A DNA stretch of 64,000 bases from Branchiostoma floridae (GCF_000003815.2 NC_049995.1:5699371-5763370); one strand, 5' to 3'. Positions 46,810 through 59,130 are shown, counted from the stretch's first letter. Numbers and translations: made by a program. The notes: generated by a model not told the origin, from the letters alone.

Positions 46810-49800
46810 GTAAGTACAGTTTCTGTGTGTGTTTCTGTCCTTCCTACGTCTGTGTTTTTCGCGACACGGTTTGCCCCACTCCGGTCTACACATGCTTTAC
46901 GCACCACTCGCTTTATTTGAACAGGTTCTTTCCGCTCCGTAACGCTGCTGTTTCGCTTCCCTGCCGCCCCCTTGCCCTGTAGGTAACTATGGCGACCAGA
47001 GAGGCCGCCGAAAAGGCTTGCAAGGACCCAAATCCCATCATAGACGGCAGAAAAGCCAACGTCAACCTCGCATACATCGGAGCGAAGCCTAGGAACACGC
47101 AGCCAGGTAAGACCGTCCAGACCAGGCGGGCCGCCCGTGCCCGTGCCCCCGTGCCTTCGTTGTCAAGCACGGCGACCGCCTTTTCCCCACGTCGTCAACC
47201 GACCAAAGCGGGGGGGCATTCGTTCTCTATTCGTCTCAACTTGGCGCTCCGTGAATAGGCCTTCAACACAAGAGAAAAAGATACAGTGTAATATATCACC
47301 CGGGGAATAAAAGCCATATGCACAGAGGATACCCCTGCAACAACCACGCTTTTCAATTCGACGGGTCATTTGCATAGGTGTCACGTATCAGCCTTCCCAT
47401 ACAATAGACCATAACTATGCAGCTCATATCATATAATACCTTCACTCATACATGTTCTCTTGTTTTTGTAGGGTTCGGTTTTGGACTTAGGGCAGTGCCC
47501 CCCGGATACCTTCCAAGCCAGTACGGGTAAGATCTAGTTTGTTTATTCTAGCTACTGTATTCACAATTCACACTTATAAAGACCAATTCGAACCTCTGCC
47601 CTAAATAGTATTAAATTTTGATTGAGTGGCGAAACTGTATTGTCTTTAGCTCGGGCGAAGCGAAGTCACGTGGAGGGGCTTAGCAAAAACTTCAGAGGAT
47701 TTTTTCTGTGCTTCTTCTCTTCTGTTTACAAGTGTGATTCAGTCAAACAACAACAGGACCTTGTCCTACTGAGTTTTTATTTTTATTTTTTATTTTTTGT
47801 TTTCGCTCCCTTCCAGTCGCCATATTTGATGTGATTGTTGTCTTTATTTTATGTCAGTTGTGTAGAGCGTGGCTGAGCAAGATGACAAGGAAATAAATAA
47901 GTGAACACATGGCCCTGGGCTAGATTCATGGTGAATAATCATTTTCCCGTCTTGTTGGCGTGTGGATTGCGTGCCTTTATTGTATAATCTATACATTATA
48001 ATAGATATATAACAAGTTGTAACGGAATTCACATTCCACGACGTACAACGGACCGGTGTTTTGGAGTGCGGTGTTGCTTGCCTGTATTATTTTAGTGGTC
48101 CCGACCCGATTGTTTGCTCTTTGCCGTGCCTTGTTAGTTGTGGGCTTGGGGCTGTTGGCCATTTGTTGTCCTCCCTCCCTGTTCCCGCGTGTGTGTTAGG
48201 GCGCAGTGCATGGGTCCTAAAATAGCCCGCCGCCCGATAGCTCGCATTTCTGGACACACTGTTCACATAACCCGGATGATTCCCAAATTTAGCCATGGGT
48301 CTGTTTGTGGCATGTATGCAACACTAGTAGCCAATTCCACTTGATCCTTTTGCAACAAGCGCTAATGCCCCCCCCCCCCCCCATAGCTCTATATTTTACT
48401 CGTAGTTAAACTAGACTTTGTTCTACTTTACGCTTTCTTATCTTGATGAGAATAATATCGAAAGTTAGCGAGACAAATATTTTCCTGTGACGACTGTCTG
48501 GGATTGGCACGTTTGGGCCGCACTTTGGTCAACGAATGACGAGCTAATGTTACACTTACAGCTTATAACTTTCGATCGATATTGGGAGGAAACCGAAGCT
48601 GGGGTCTAGTACTTAGTTCTCGACCAAAAAGAGTGTAGTTTTACAAACTCGTGTTCAGCTACCAGGAAAAAATGCAGCTACCGGACTTGCGTGACCTCTG
48701 AAAAGGTCATGACCTCGTTGTTGCTGATTTTATGCTCCACACTAAGAGGCTGCCGTTATTAGGAATAAGAAAAATAAGATAGGATAAAATACGGGGTCAA
48801 TCGCCCAAACATACTTCGACAGGGGTGACGTAGTTAGTAAAATGGCGGATGTATATTGAGTTTCCTCAAACCAGTCCATATTTTAACCGCTTTGTGTTAG
48901 GCGGAGATAGCGGAAAATTTTTGGCTTATGTTCTGAAAGATTTCTACAGCACCCCCCACCCCCACCCCTCGCCGTATCAAATACACATGACTTGAACTGA
49001 TTTTTTTATCTCACCCTACTAAACCTCCTTCAAAAAGCCTTTGTAAAACCTCCTTGGCAAATGTTACCGTCTTTTCTTTAGCGGATTGTCAGGTGCAAGG
49101 AACTACGGAGAAACAGTAGGACGGTATCCAGGTAACCCCCAAGGCGTAGCTATGCAGGGCATGTTATCTGTCAATCAATGTTGATGTTTCGTCTGTTTTC
49201 TTAAAAGGTGAACAAGTGAAATTTACGACCCTTTTCAAACGATGTCCTTTTCAGAGCAGGGCAAGTAGGAACACGTGAGGGCAGTGGCTAGGTTGAAAAG
49301 GAGGGCAAAGAGTCAGCGGGCGGTCCCGTTGAAAAGTGGGAGGGAGGGTGTTGACTCGTTTCAAGCTTCGTTAGCCGCGTGAGGTTTGTCCTGAATGTCA
49401 AGAATAATTGGGTCCTAATAGCCCTACACTGTAACAATCTTCGCCGGTCGCAAAGAACAGCAAAGCACACAGTTCGGACAATGGGTCGAACCCCCCTCTA
49501 TTCACCCCGCTCGGAAGGGCCTTTGTCCCAGAAATATCCCGCCAAACAGAGTGCCACACAAATGGCTGAAAGCACGGCACAGATAGGACGACAATACGTC
49601 TTGTATTTGGACTGCGGCGTGGCGAGACAATATCTAAAGCAAACAGTCCTTCAACACAGAGAGAGAAAAATCGGATCGTCCTTCAGCCAATCTATTAAAG
49701 CCGTGTCGCCTGCTCACTGAACAAACACTCCTAGTTCCACATCTATCCAGACCGATGCCATAGTTTCACACTTCCCAACAAGCATGACTCACGTATGTAC

Positions 49801-52344
49801 ATACTCTGTGAAAAAAGTTCTGACTCATGTTGTGAAGCTAAATTACTTTATAGCCTGTTTAATACTGTAAATTGTTTCACTTTTGCTCAGGCAAAGCTGT
49901 AAAGTAAAATCCCTCTAAGGGGAGGGGCAAAGTTGTGATGTTTTTGACTCGCCCTTCACCCAGTTGTGAAGGATGATGTATAGCGGTGGCCTGTGTGACA
50001 CGCGGCCGCATTCTAACCGCTGCACCTGTCATGTACCGCCGCCATTTTCCTTTCAGGAAAAACTCGTTCTTTACATTGCGATGTCAATCACCGCAACAAA
50101 ATGCAAACGAAGCCCCGGTAATAATTTCACGGAAGTGCGACGTCAGGAAGCCACTCGACTCGAGTGTGCAGTCAGAAATTTCGAGCCTTTATTTCTCCTC
50201 CCTTTGTTGTGGCCACAAGAGCACGCCACTCCATAGAACATGGCGACACGCTTCATGACCTTCACGGAACATAATAACGCCCCCCTCCCACCCCTAATGC
50301 CGCCTTGCAGCATGGGAGCACGTAATTACGTTAACAGGGAGATAATGCCGTTTTATTAAATTGCTTTTGGGTTATTTGTGACGCAGGAGTGGGACATGTT
50401 CCGTCAGAATGCCGTGAGAACTGCATGTTCAACATGCACCAAGCGTGCTGAGTTCGAGTCCCAATTTGGCCATACCTCCCCTCAGAGGCAGCGATCGAAA
50501 GGGTGGGATTCCCCTTATCATATCCGATGGAGCCTATCTCCCTCTCTTATCAAGGAGGGATAGAGCTCCGAAAAGGGCATCAACAAAAGAGGGGTAAAAC
50601 TCACGGGACTCTCAGAGCCCTGCGGACCAACCCGTGCGGAAACTTGAGCGCACAATGAAACATTCGATCCACGTCTGGCCCCGAGAAAAGGAGGCGAAAA
50701 CGAAGTTAGCACACTCGACACTTGGGAGTGAGAGTAAAGTTTGCACACCATCCCGCTCTGTACTCAGCTGCCCCCATTAATCGTAGGCCCACTAAAGAAA
50801 CCCGCCAAGCCCCTCTCCTAGCCCTTTTGGTACCTCCTCTAATATCTAATGTATTAGATAACAGTAGATGTTATCATGGTTTCCTTGGTTATTGAACAGG
50901 ACTGGTCCAACCGCTAAAAAGCCGGGGATTTGCAAATAGACATCGAGGGAACCCCTCATGTCCCTCCTTTGTCTTGAGGAAGAGAGGAAATAGTTGCTAA
51001 GACGTCATAATCCTTAAGGTAACCCCTCCCCCGGGCCCTGAGAGGGACAAATAAACTGTTAGCTAGACGTATTTGTCCCCTTATTGGATGTGGACAAATT
51101 TGTAGGGACAGAGTAAAGGAGAGGAGAACTTAAAGAGGGGGAGGGTCTTTTTCTAAGGGGAACGGCGTAGTGACCAAAACACACGACTGTTGTGACTCCT
51201 GACTTGGTGACAAGGACTTTTAAATAGACTCAACGCCAAAACAAACCAATTTTGCTCTATCGTTAGGTTAGTGTTAAGGCCGCCGGTTTGGCCTGGCACC
51301 CGGGTGACTTGCTCACATTCACAAGCCGCTAAATTGTTCTTCCTAGGAACGTTTACGCGTAGGGGACCCTCGCTACTCGCCATTGAAGGAATTCGGCGGC
51401 ACATAGCGGACTCCGAGGACCGTACCCCGGGCTACGGGTGCATCCTAGTCGGTGGGGAGGGCAGCTTTCCGAATCTCCAAGCAGATGTACGCTTTCGGCT
51501 TGTTTCTCTGCGTCTTTTCTCCTCGCTTTGATCACATTTCAATTCACCGGACGCACAGGAATGAGCCGAAGCCTTACATCTGCTTGGAGATCCGCCGCTT
51601 TGGTCGTGCATTCACCCGTTTGACAACTGATATCTATCGATTCCTTATGATACAGCATGGCGTTTATATTACTAAAAGTCTTTGGACTTTTACAGTGTGT
51701 TTGCGGTGGGTCGCGGATACACACTAACAGGCATGGACGTTTCTATATATAGGAGTCTGGGCCTCTCCGGCTCGAACCTTTCACATCCACAGCGTGATCT
51801 GGTGTGATCTGACTTCCCGTGCCCTGTTGTGATCTGAGCGTGGGATCTGTGATTCACTCGCACATAGATTTTCCCAGTGTTTTCTTGGGTTGTATTTTGC
51901 TTTCGTGCACCCCCTGATTTTTTTCCCCGTGTTGGAGGCTGCTGAGTGTGATCCGACTTGTAACTGTAGATCACAAACACTCTCTTACATCGCCATTTTG
52001 TATTTTCTGTAGTAACGTGAAGTTTTCCTTCCCGTTTTGTCTGCAGGTTGGCTCCAGGGTACATCTACCCACAGGCTTACGTGGCCGCAGCCGCCGCCGC
52101 CCAGCAGCCTGGCCTGATCGTCCCGCCGCACACTCCACCAGCCTCTGCGGCAGCACAGTACATCGACTACGCGGCCTACGGCCAGTACCCGGCGGGGTAC
52201 GACCAGTATCCGGCCGGCTACGCGACGCACGCGTACCTCAGCCCGACCGCAGCCGCGTACGCCCAGACCGGCTACGCCACCGTCCAACAGCCCGCTCACT
52301 TCGCTCAGTACCAACCTCAGCAAATACAGGAACGCATCCAGTAA
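46645..52344 (+). CDS. RBM24/RBM38-type (Seb4) RNA-binding protein, complete coding region
   Basis: Spliced coding region joining 46645-46809, 46983-47106, 47472-47526 and 52047-52344: 642 bases, 213 residues and a stop. All introns are GT/AG and the phases agree (0, 1, 2). One RNA-recognition motif spans about residues 10-88, with RNP2 (KIFVGGLPY) and RNP1 (KSRGYGFVT). The RNP1 motif is cut by intron 1 after GYGF. The strings [18 protein letters not shown] and [18 protein letters not shown] are diagnostic of RBM24/RBM38. The tail is rich in Ala, Tyr, Gln and Pro ([28 protein letters not shown]), as in that family, and about the usual length. Vertebrate members bind GU-rich RNA and control splicing, stability and translation, for example in muscle and of p21/p53 mRNAs. 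One gene predating the RBM24/RBM38 split is likely, so no paralogue symbol is given. Confidence 0.95.
46983..47106 (+). CDS. RBM24/38-type gene, coding exon 2
   Basis: The acceptor CCTGTAG precedes GTAACTATG and the donor GTAAGACC follows. It encodes [20 protein letters not shown] through GAKPRNTQP, the end of RNP1 and the last part of the RRM, and ends in phase 1. Confidence 0.95.
47472..47526 (+). CDS. RBM24/38-type gene, coding exon 3
   Basis: A 55-base exon between TTTTTGTAG and GTAAGATC, encoding [19 protein letters not shown]. It aligns with the QPGFAFG start of the vertebrate linker after the RRM. It ends in phase 2, which matches the last exon directly. Confidence 0.9.
49082..49184 (+). 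other. Candidate alternative exon in the last RBM intron
   Basis: After the acceptor TTTTCTTTAG (ending 49081) the frame from exon 3 reads [16 protein letters not shown] to a donor GTAACC at 49132. Spliced there, the exon is 50 bases and throws the last exon out of frame, giving an early stop. If instead the donor is not used, the frame runs on to TGA at 49182-49184 with [17 protein letters not shown], which would be an alternative C-terminus. A third option, acceptor CAG at 49090-49092, gives a 39-base in-frame cassette. Without transcript data none is certain. Confidence 0.4.
50380..50490 (+). mobile_element. SINE-like tRNA-derived fragment
   Basis: B-box-like AGTTCGAGTCC at 50451-50461 followed by CAATTTGGCCAT, resembling GGTTCGAATCCCATTTGGTC at 46048. 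Boundaries unknown. Confidence 0.35.
51472..51591. mobile_element. Small foldback MITE related to the MULE-like family
   Basis: Inverted ends ATCTCCAAGCAGATGTACGC and the complement of ATCTCCAAGCAGATGTAAGG. The first 15 bases are those of the family at 10453 and 43501, but the core differs. No clear target duplication is seen. It lies in the last intron of the RBM gene. Confidence 0.75.
52047..52344 (+). CDS. RBM24/38-type gene, last coding exon
   Basis: The acceptor TTTTGTCTGCAG ends at 52046. Base 52047 completes a Gly codon begun in exon 3, then 98 codons starting [11 protein letters not shown] run to TAA at 52342-52344. The exon encodes the low-complexity C-terminal region: Ala runs, tandem QYPAGY repeats and a final [10 protein letters not shown] content is high, as for the other exons. 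Confidence 0.95.
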
Positions 52345-53790
52345 ACAAACAAACACAAACAAACAACGGGAACCAATTTGAACCTGACCTTGAGGGATCA
52401 CGGGACTTTTCCACCGCAGGGGATTGTGGGAAGGCCGAGCTGGTAACTAGAGGGTATTTGAGTAAAAAAAAAACGCACTATGCAAATCCTGGATGTTATG
52501 TCTGAGCACAAGTATCGTGTGATATTCGCAACGGGAGGGAGATCCCTTCTTACAACAGCTGTTCGCTGTATCAATCACAACAACAGCCGCTGCAGGGCTA
52601 TTCTTGTCTCACACATTCGGTCCTCGCAGCAGAAAATTTTCGATCAATTCGGCCCGGCAAATTTGCCTCACCCCCCGACGTTCGAACATTTGTCAGCCCG
52701 CCGACCCACCGAGTGCTAACCACAATCATGTTAGCACAGTTGCTTGTCATACCACGGTGAAAGAAAAACTCAAACCCTTTCTAATCTATAATTTATTAAT
52801 TTTTTATGATATAACATCTTGCTGCTAGTGTTCCCGTATTTCCCACTTTTAAAGGTTGTTTTTTTTATACCAACTCTATCTTCCGGAAGGGTTGCTATTA
52901 TTTCTTTCTCACGTGAGATTAAAAGCACGAAAATTCTAGGAAAAAAGCGAAGAGATCAGACGAAGAAGACAGAGAGGAAACTTGTAAATATAGCGGAACA
53001 CACGCTACCGCTGTAGACAGTTAACACTGTCAACTAATGTAAAATATTCAACTTAAGTTAGAAAATAGACTAAGGCCCTTAAAAGTTCATCGTCCAATTG
53101 ATTTAGTCGAAGGTTATATCGGGGCGTATAAAGTTATATCTAGTTTTAGTATACTCGTCCTAGACAGTATTAAGTAGGATTTATTAAAGAGAAGATAGGA
53201 AGGCTAGGCATCCATTTTAAGGCGAAGAAAGGCCAAAATCATTGTCATAATGATAAGGTTTTCTATTCTGTACATGAAGCAAAGTGAAACCGTAAACTTA
53301 TGTCAATTTTCACTATAAGGATATGTAAATTTTCAGCCATATACGTTTATTATACTAGTTATTATCTAGGTAATGAATATCTAGCCTTGGCGAGTTTGGG
53401 AAAACAAATTCAAACAGTGACACATGTGTGAATGCCTTACAAGTATATTATTGTATTCAGTATATTTTTTAGGGCCGAGGGTGCCTTTTTACTACCAAAT
53501 GTGCCTTTCAAAAAAAATATAAAACCGAACGTTGCGTCAAAATTTCTAATTGTTACTGTGGCCGTTTTACAACATTGCCAAATCGTTTTTAGGTGTTTTC
53601 TTTAATCAACGAACATCAAATTTATAAAACATTTTATCAGAATACAAGGAGTATGAAACAGTTTCAAAACAAGCTTGCGAAATTGGGGGTTGTTTGAAAT
53701 GTATCGTACGTACGTACGGCTCAGCCGGCCGGTTTCGTCATTAGACCGATTCAGCTCCTGAATAAACAAGTCAAAATATTTGTAGCGCAC
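52345..53790 (+). other. Probable 3' UTR of the RBM gene
   Basis: AT-rich and without coding signal. AATAAA at 53761-53766 and ATTAAA at 52918-52923 are the candidate poly(A) signals. Several U-rich and AU-rich patches (for example near 52795-52815 and 52858) are the kind of sites RBM38-type proteins bind, so autoregulation is possible but not shown. Confidence 0.45.
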
Positions 53791-55453
53791 TTGAGACCCA
53801 GCGACAACGCAAAGTCCCACCCCACATGACGTCATCACTTTACGTGCTCACTGTTTATGGGCTCCCAAACTCGCCGACGCCCGGCCAACCTCTATTTGGC
53901 GCGGACGAAAAAAAAATGATGTAAACTATTGCTCGATATTATAATTATGATATTAATAATAATAATAATTCTAGACAATCAAGTAGAATGGAAAAAAATT
54001 CGTAGGTAATTAGAGAGGGAACTTATTATATCGTAATCACCAAAGTTACGCTGGGGAATATACCAGATGTCGTATCGGTAAATATAACATGCAAAATGTC
54101 AGAACAATCATAGAATATCCAACTTCTTTCATTTTTTAGTGACACGGGGGAACGTGGTGCTAGAAACCTCTCCCTAAACATCTTTTCCACGAATGTACAT
54201 CTTATAAAGTCTTCCAGAAGGAAGTAACAGCATTTAGGTATAAAAAAAAACTATGTGAACAAAAACTGCGATGAAACAATCATAAGCTTGTAGCGCCAGT
54301 CGACAACACTGGAAGAACTGTTGTTGCAAACCATTGACTGTTTTGTACTGTTTTCCCCTGTACGAGTAAGGTGAACTTTTCTTACCATTTCTCTATGCAG
54401 GGGAACTGTGCTTGGATCACGAGCAAACAGAATTAAAACACAAAGTTCCGACTGACTTGATGTGTACTCGTTCGTTTTATTGTGTATTCAAATTCTTTCT
54501 CTTTTTACTTCTACATAGTGTGAACAGGTGTGTTGTGCTATCATCACATTGTTATTTCAACGTCCTTGACACACAATAGGCTTTTGACAAACAATTATCA
54601 TCATATATAAATGCATATACGGGGTACTTTTGTCATTATAGCGGTCTGTGGCTTTCCTCCCAATAATTTCGCAGATGTTTTTATGTGTAAAATTCGACGA
54701 TTCCAAATAAGTTATGGAAACCAAATATGAGTGAGATAAAATGACTTCACAAAAATATATTTACACATGTATAATGTACAAGTTATCGTACCAATGTATA
54801 TAATTGTGTCATTTAATGTTATTTCATCTATAAAATGGCAAACGATACCCTATAATGATATATAATTAGTCTCGAACTTGGTACCAGAAACATGTTATGT
54901 CTTGTCATAATTTTAATACAGAAAATATGAATGTAATACACATAAAAACCAGAGCAAGCTGCTAGGGTGCCAAGGACCGGACCTTACATCAACAACATAA
55001 TGTATTGGGGTGAACGTTCATTCGAACGACAGTATGTCAGTACGCGCCAATGTACACAAAATACTCTTGTCTCTATCGGACTTATTATGCTAGCTATAGG
55101 AGGAATAGTTTTATATGGCCGGATTTTGGCCACAATAGGGTGTTACTTGCCAGTGGCAGTGAGAAGCTCTCCTGAAAATCATCAAATCCATTAGAAATGT
55201 AGGTTACGTGTTTTGTAGCGTCCGTCTGTGTGTTCGTGTGTACTCTTCATTCCGTCTGTCCTTCCGTCTGTTTACACCATAATTCGGGAATTTCTGCACG
55301 GATTGTCTTCTTTGACATGCGGATAGCTTTTGATATCGCCTCAAAATGATAAGGTTTTTTTTTGGGGGGGGGGGTCATCTAGCGGCTTGTTTACCGCGTT
55401 TTTTTCCAGTTCGCAGTTTTTGTTGTTGCTTATTCTACTACCCATAACCCGTT
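53791..55453. other. Intergenic stretch, no gene recognised
   Basis: TTTATT at 54476-54481 could be a minus-strand poly(A) signal, but no minus-strand exon is seen to the right. A TCCGTCTGT-rich patch lies near 55218-55272 and a T/G run near 55357. Confidence 0.35.
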
Positions 55454-55698
55454 AAGGTGGCATCTCACTGCACGATGCGGCACTGCGGGGTTCGTATACT
55501 GCGGTACTGTTATATTATTTTTGCCGATTTTTCATAATTTAGATATTGCGTAATACGTAAAAGTATGACTTACATTTAGAAGATAACAAAATACACAAAA
55601 CGTGAGAAAAGTCGTTGTTTATCTCTGAAATTCATTAAGCAATCTTTCGAACCCCGCAGTGCCGCACCGGTGCTCCAAGGGCAGTGAGATACCACCTT
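55454..55698. mobile_element. Foldback MITE (AAGGTGGYATCTCACTGCAC ends), copy 1
   Basis: Left AAGGTGGCATCTCACTGCAC then GCGGCACTGCGGGGTTCG. Right is the complement, CGAACCCCGCAGTGCCGCAC ... GTGAGATACCACCTT. A-rich core with TTGCGTAATACGTAAAAG. The copy at 63276-63531 shares ends and core. Confidence 0.9.
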
Positions 55699-56048
55699 GT
55701 GAAGGCTACAACGAGACCGTTATATAACGCTATAGTCATTACATAGTCTCACATTGTAGACTCTCGCCGCCCTTCTATTATTGTCGATCCCCGCCTCCGC
55801 ACAGTCTCCTTTGTCCCCAACCGTTTTAACTCTTGACAGCCACTTAGTTTAATTAGTAATTAGGTCGTGCAAGGTCGGCGCGCATCATCAATATTAGCGA
55901 AATAGCACTACAATAGACAAGGCGAAAGAGATGTTAGGTTAGCTATATATAGAGTGTTCTGTTGTAATATGTTTGTACTTACTGCACCTGTTATTCTAAA
56001 TCGTTAGACCTCCTTTACACTAAATGGTGATATCTGAGCGTCCTTATA

Positions 56049-56276
56049 CCCCTGTCACATTATCCACGATCTTCGGGCGTATCGATGGAAGATCGGCCAT
56101 ATTTAAGATCGACAGAGGGTTGCGCGTATTTCTCATCTGAAAACCGTCCCTGTCACATATAGGCCATACTTTGTACATTGTACAATTGTTGTGCAATAAA
56201 GTTATTATCATAAGCGAGGCTCGGGCGATTGACGCAGAATCATGGTCCGATCGATTTTCGCCAAATGTGACAGGGG
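56049..56276. mobile_element. TA-flanked MITE (CCCCTGTCACATT ends)
   Basis: CCCCTGTCACATT at the left and its complement AATGTGACAGGGG at the right, with TA on each side (56047-56048 and 56277-56278). The ends and the CGATCGATTTTCGCC block resemble the family at 1123-1306. Confidence 0.8.
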
Positions 56277-56283
56277 TAATATG

Positions 56284-56490
56284 GCGCAGTCTCATAGGTC
56301 GTGCGATCGTCGTTAGGTCGCTAACTTTGGGGGAGAGCCATGCATGTGTCCTGCAAAGTCTAGTTGTCTTGCTACACAAAAGGCTGTTTTGGATCCTTGT
56401 CGGTGGTTGCAGATTGGTTCTGCTTTCTCCAGCTTGAAAACCCCGTGGCATCAAAATTATGCGACCATCGCACGACCTATATATGTGACC
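56284..56490. mobile_element. Foldback MITE (ATAGGTCGTGCGATSGTCG ends)
   Basis: CATAGGTCGTGCGATCGTCG on the left pairs with GCGACCATCGCACGACCTAT on the right. The outer 15 bases pair imperfectly. It lies eight bases from the preceding MITE. A long open frame crossing both elements is incidental. Confidence 0.75.
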
Positions 56491-56947
56491 GCATCCACAC
56501 ATCGATGAGGTTTCTGTGACTCTAGACTTAATAATTGGGACGCGATGCAAGATGTCATGTCAGAAATCATGATCTACAACAAAACACTAAAAAACGTTAA
56601 AAAAGGGTCTTTGTATATGAAATTCGATCGTTCAACGATCAGTGAAATCTTTGAACCATTTGCACCTGTTACTCCACGTGGATAGCAAACAGAAGAATCT
56701 ATAGATACTCATCATTTATTGTCTCTAATCCAGGGGTAATTCCCATGGCTTAGGGCAATAGCAAATATTATGACTATGTCAATATTTCATAATTATGCCA
56801 GCTGGTTTGGATAGGGCCTTCTCTTTAAAGCTAATAATCTAACGATAAAATATTCATAGGTAAATGTCTGTTGTGGCCTTCGTTTTTTTTGCTTCGCCAC
56901 ATGGCACGGCTTTTAAACTGCCTCAAGGCAAAATTTTGCCAGAAAAG

Positions 56948-57190
56948 CTAAACTTTGTACTTTTTACAGCAGTCTACGTTTGTCTTTTCTGCGATTCCGT
57001 AGGACCCAGCCATAGCTGTCGTACGATTGATTTGCGATAGGGAATTGAGGACAATCGTGAATTTGTCGCACAGTCTAGTGTCGGAAAAGTTTGTCGTATA
57101 ACCTTGAAAATATGGAAAATCGTACGACAAACAACCGCACACCAAAAAAATCGTACGATACACACAAAAAATCGTACAACGATTGTGTCT
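56948..57190. mobile_element. Probable decayed foldback with TCGTACGAT motifs
   Basis: GCTGTCGTACGATT near 57015 is inverted relative to AATCGTACGACAAAC near 57119 and two more TCGTACGAT/TCGTACAAC sites. It resembles the GTCGTGCGATC family but has no clean ends. Confidence 0.35.
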
Positions 57191-58139
57191 AAGCCTTTAC
57201 CGCAACTAGACTAGACTGTACACGACGTACCCCCAACATACTGATCCCAGCCCCCCGTTTCTGGGGCGCCATTGTTGAAACAATTGTAATGACCCGCCAT
57301 CGCCCGACCATTACTTGTCATTTGCTGTTTGCTATCATCGATTTCCACCTCCGCAAATTAATTGGTAGGATGTTGGACAACTCTCTAAGTGTGTGTGTTT
57401 GTGGGGAGGGGGGCGTTTGACGTGACAGAGTGAAGTGGGTAGTGTTGTTTCACAGTGAAACTTTCTTTTCAAAACTGCTACAACTCCCCTAGGTTTACAT
57501 CAACTTAGGATCACAGAAAAACAACAAATTATTTAACACTTCTTTCACTGTGCCACCGAAGCTTACAGCATATTTTATAGCGTTTAAACTAGAAACAAAT
57601 GTTGAAAATATTTTTCACACGTGGTTTGAAAGACAGATTTCCATACATATATTGATCTGTTATGTCTCTTCTATGACGATGTTATAACCTCATAGTTATG
57701 TCTACATCCGGATCAAAGAAGCTCTCAAATTACTTTATCTATCTGTCGAAAATTTGCAAAACATTCCATTATTATACAAGTACATATGTATCTCGTATTG
57801 ACTTTCGTATAAAAACACATTTTGATACAATGCACCAACTTCATATGCACGCAGCAACGGATTGTAGTATTTGTACCATTTTGTCACATACGATCCACCA
57901 ATCTAATCTAGTAAGTGTTGTTTATGTAGAACTATATTACATAGAGGCAGCTACCGTCTTAGAAGACAATGAACTGCACTGTAACAAAGGTATATTACGA
58001 CATTTATAGGTGTAAAAGTGGTAATATTTGGCGGTATTTACATTTTCACCAGGGAAACAAACGCGCGACTAAATACTTTGTGACAAACAGGTCACACGGG
58101 TTATCAACAGTACACTATATCTGAGCACATTAACCCTTG
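57191..58139. other. Intergenic stretch, nothing recognised
   Basis: No supported gene or repeat. Confidence 0.35.
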
Positions 58140-58250
58140 CTCTACGTCATCAACGTCTCCCGCCACACCCCGTTGCTATAGCAACGCAGACTGTCGTCTG
58201 ACATGCCCATTCTCTGTCACCCCTCGTAACTGAGATTTGGCGGGAACGTT
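58140..58250. promoter_or_regulatory. RFX X-box with E2F- and CRE-like sites
   Basis: GTTGCTATAGCAAC at 58172-58185 is a perfect palindrome fitting the RFX X-box (GTTRCCATGGYAAC with spaced half-sites). TACGTCAT, CRE-like, lies near 58143, CTCCCGCC near 58157, and TTTGGCGGGAA, a close E2F match, at 58236-58246. Such a combination is known from ciliary and cell-cycle promoters. No exon is identified next to it, so its target is unknown. Confidence 0.4.
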
Positions 58251-58989
58251 TCCTCAGGTTTCTCTCACCGTTTACCTCTATATTTGTGAACGATCTTGAG
58301 ATAGATGTTATACATACAAAAAAAAGGTGTTTCTGGCTGTTTATTCAGTGATGTTTATGCCAGATAAACAAGACCGATCGGCCCTCCCATTGATGTAAAC
58401 TCACGCCCTTAAAGTTGTCGTGTGAAATTAGCTTTGAGTAAAATATTGTTTCGTGCCGTCAGTTATTGTGCGTAGAAGTCACGGAGAGGTCCTTGGGTGC
58501 AGAAATTTGGCGTTGGTAGGGAATAAACGGTTGCTTGGGACGACTACAAAATGCTGAGGGAGCTTTCTATCTAAAACGACAAGCTAGCTTGTCCTTGCTT
58601 CTAGCAGACCTTCCTGAGCGACTGTGGATAGTGGACTTCTACAAAAATAGGGTGCAAGGTTTGGCCACGGAGGTAATGTCCCTATGGAGGCCAAACTACC
58701 CTCCCAAATTATCCTCCCTTTACCCACCATAGTTTGCCTTGTAGATGCTAGAACTTTCTATTCAATGTTAATTCGTGGTCATCTGTAGACTGTACTGACA
58801 AAAGGACTAGGGGAATTTCCCGGTGTCTTTTTTCTTAGCACGGTCGGTATTAGCTTTTTGCTTCTTAAGACTGGTACTGGTACCAGTGTTTTTTGTATCG
58901 TTTATGAACAGGTATGTTAACTTTCGCGTAGATAGTGTCCATAATGAGAAACTAGTATTCACTTGTGTTGTTGTCAGTACTTGGAAAAG
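58251..58989. other. Intergenic stretch up to an assembly gap
   Basis: No gene recognised; the 65-residue plus-strand frame at 58535 has no family signature. Confidence 0.35.
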
Positions 58990-59089
58990 NNNNNNNNNNN
59001 NNNNNNNNNNNNNNNNNNNNNNNNNNNNNNNNNNNNNNNNNNNNNNNNNNNNNNNNNNNNNNNNNNNNNNNNNNNNNNNNNNNNNNNNN
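58990..59089. other. Assembly gap (100 N) breaking a MITE
   Basis: Exactly 100 Ns. The sequence on its right begins inside a MITE inverted arm, so the gap hides at least the other arm. Confidence 0.99.
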
Positions 59090-59130
59090 GACTCGTCGTC
59101 CGATCCGAATCGCGCCTAATGTGAGGGGGG
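59090..59130. mobile_element. Right arm of the CCCCCCTCACATTAGGC MITE
   Basis: GACTCGTCGTCCGATC then CGCCTAATGTGAGGGGGG matches the right arm at 1265-1306 and is followed by TATA, as there. Confidence 0.85.

Larger units (their letters stand above)
47527..52046 (+). other. Last intron of the RBM gene (4.5 kb)
   Basis: Besides the candidate exon at 49082 it holds a SINE-like B-box region near 50380-50490, a MULE-like MITE at 51472, a poly-C run near 48368, and a cluster of TGATCTG motifs at about 51797-51853. Open frames elsewhere in it are not supported. Confidence 0.7.

Noticed and set aside
51948-52505. 185-residue plus-strand Arg-rich frame over the last RBM exon
   Set aside because: Out-of-frame shadow of a GC-rich exon; the other frame matches the RBM24/38 tail and splices correctly.
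56044-56550. 168-residue minus-strand frame
   Set aside because: It runs across two adjacent MITEs and has no family features.
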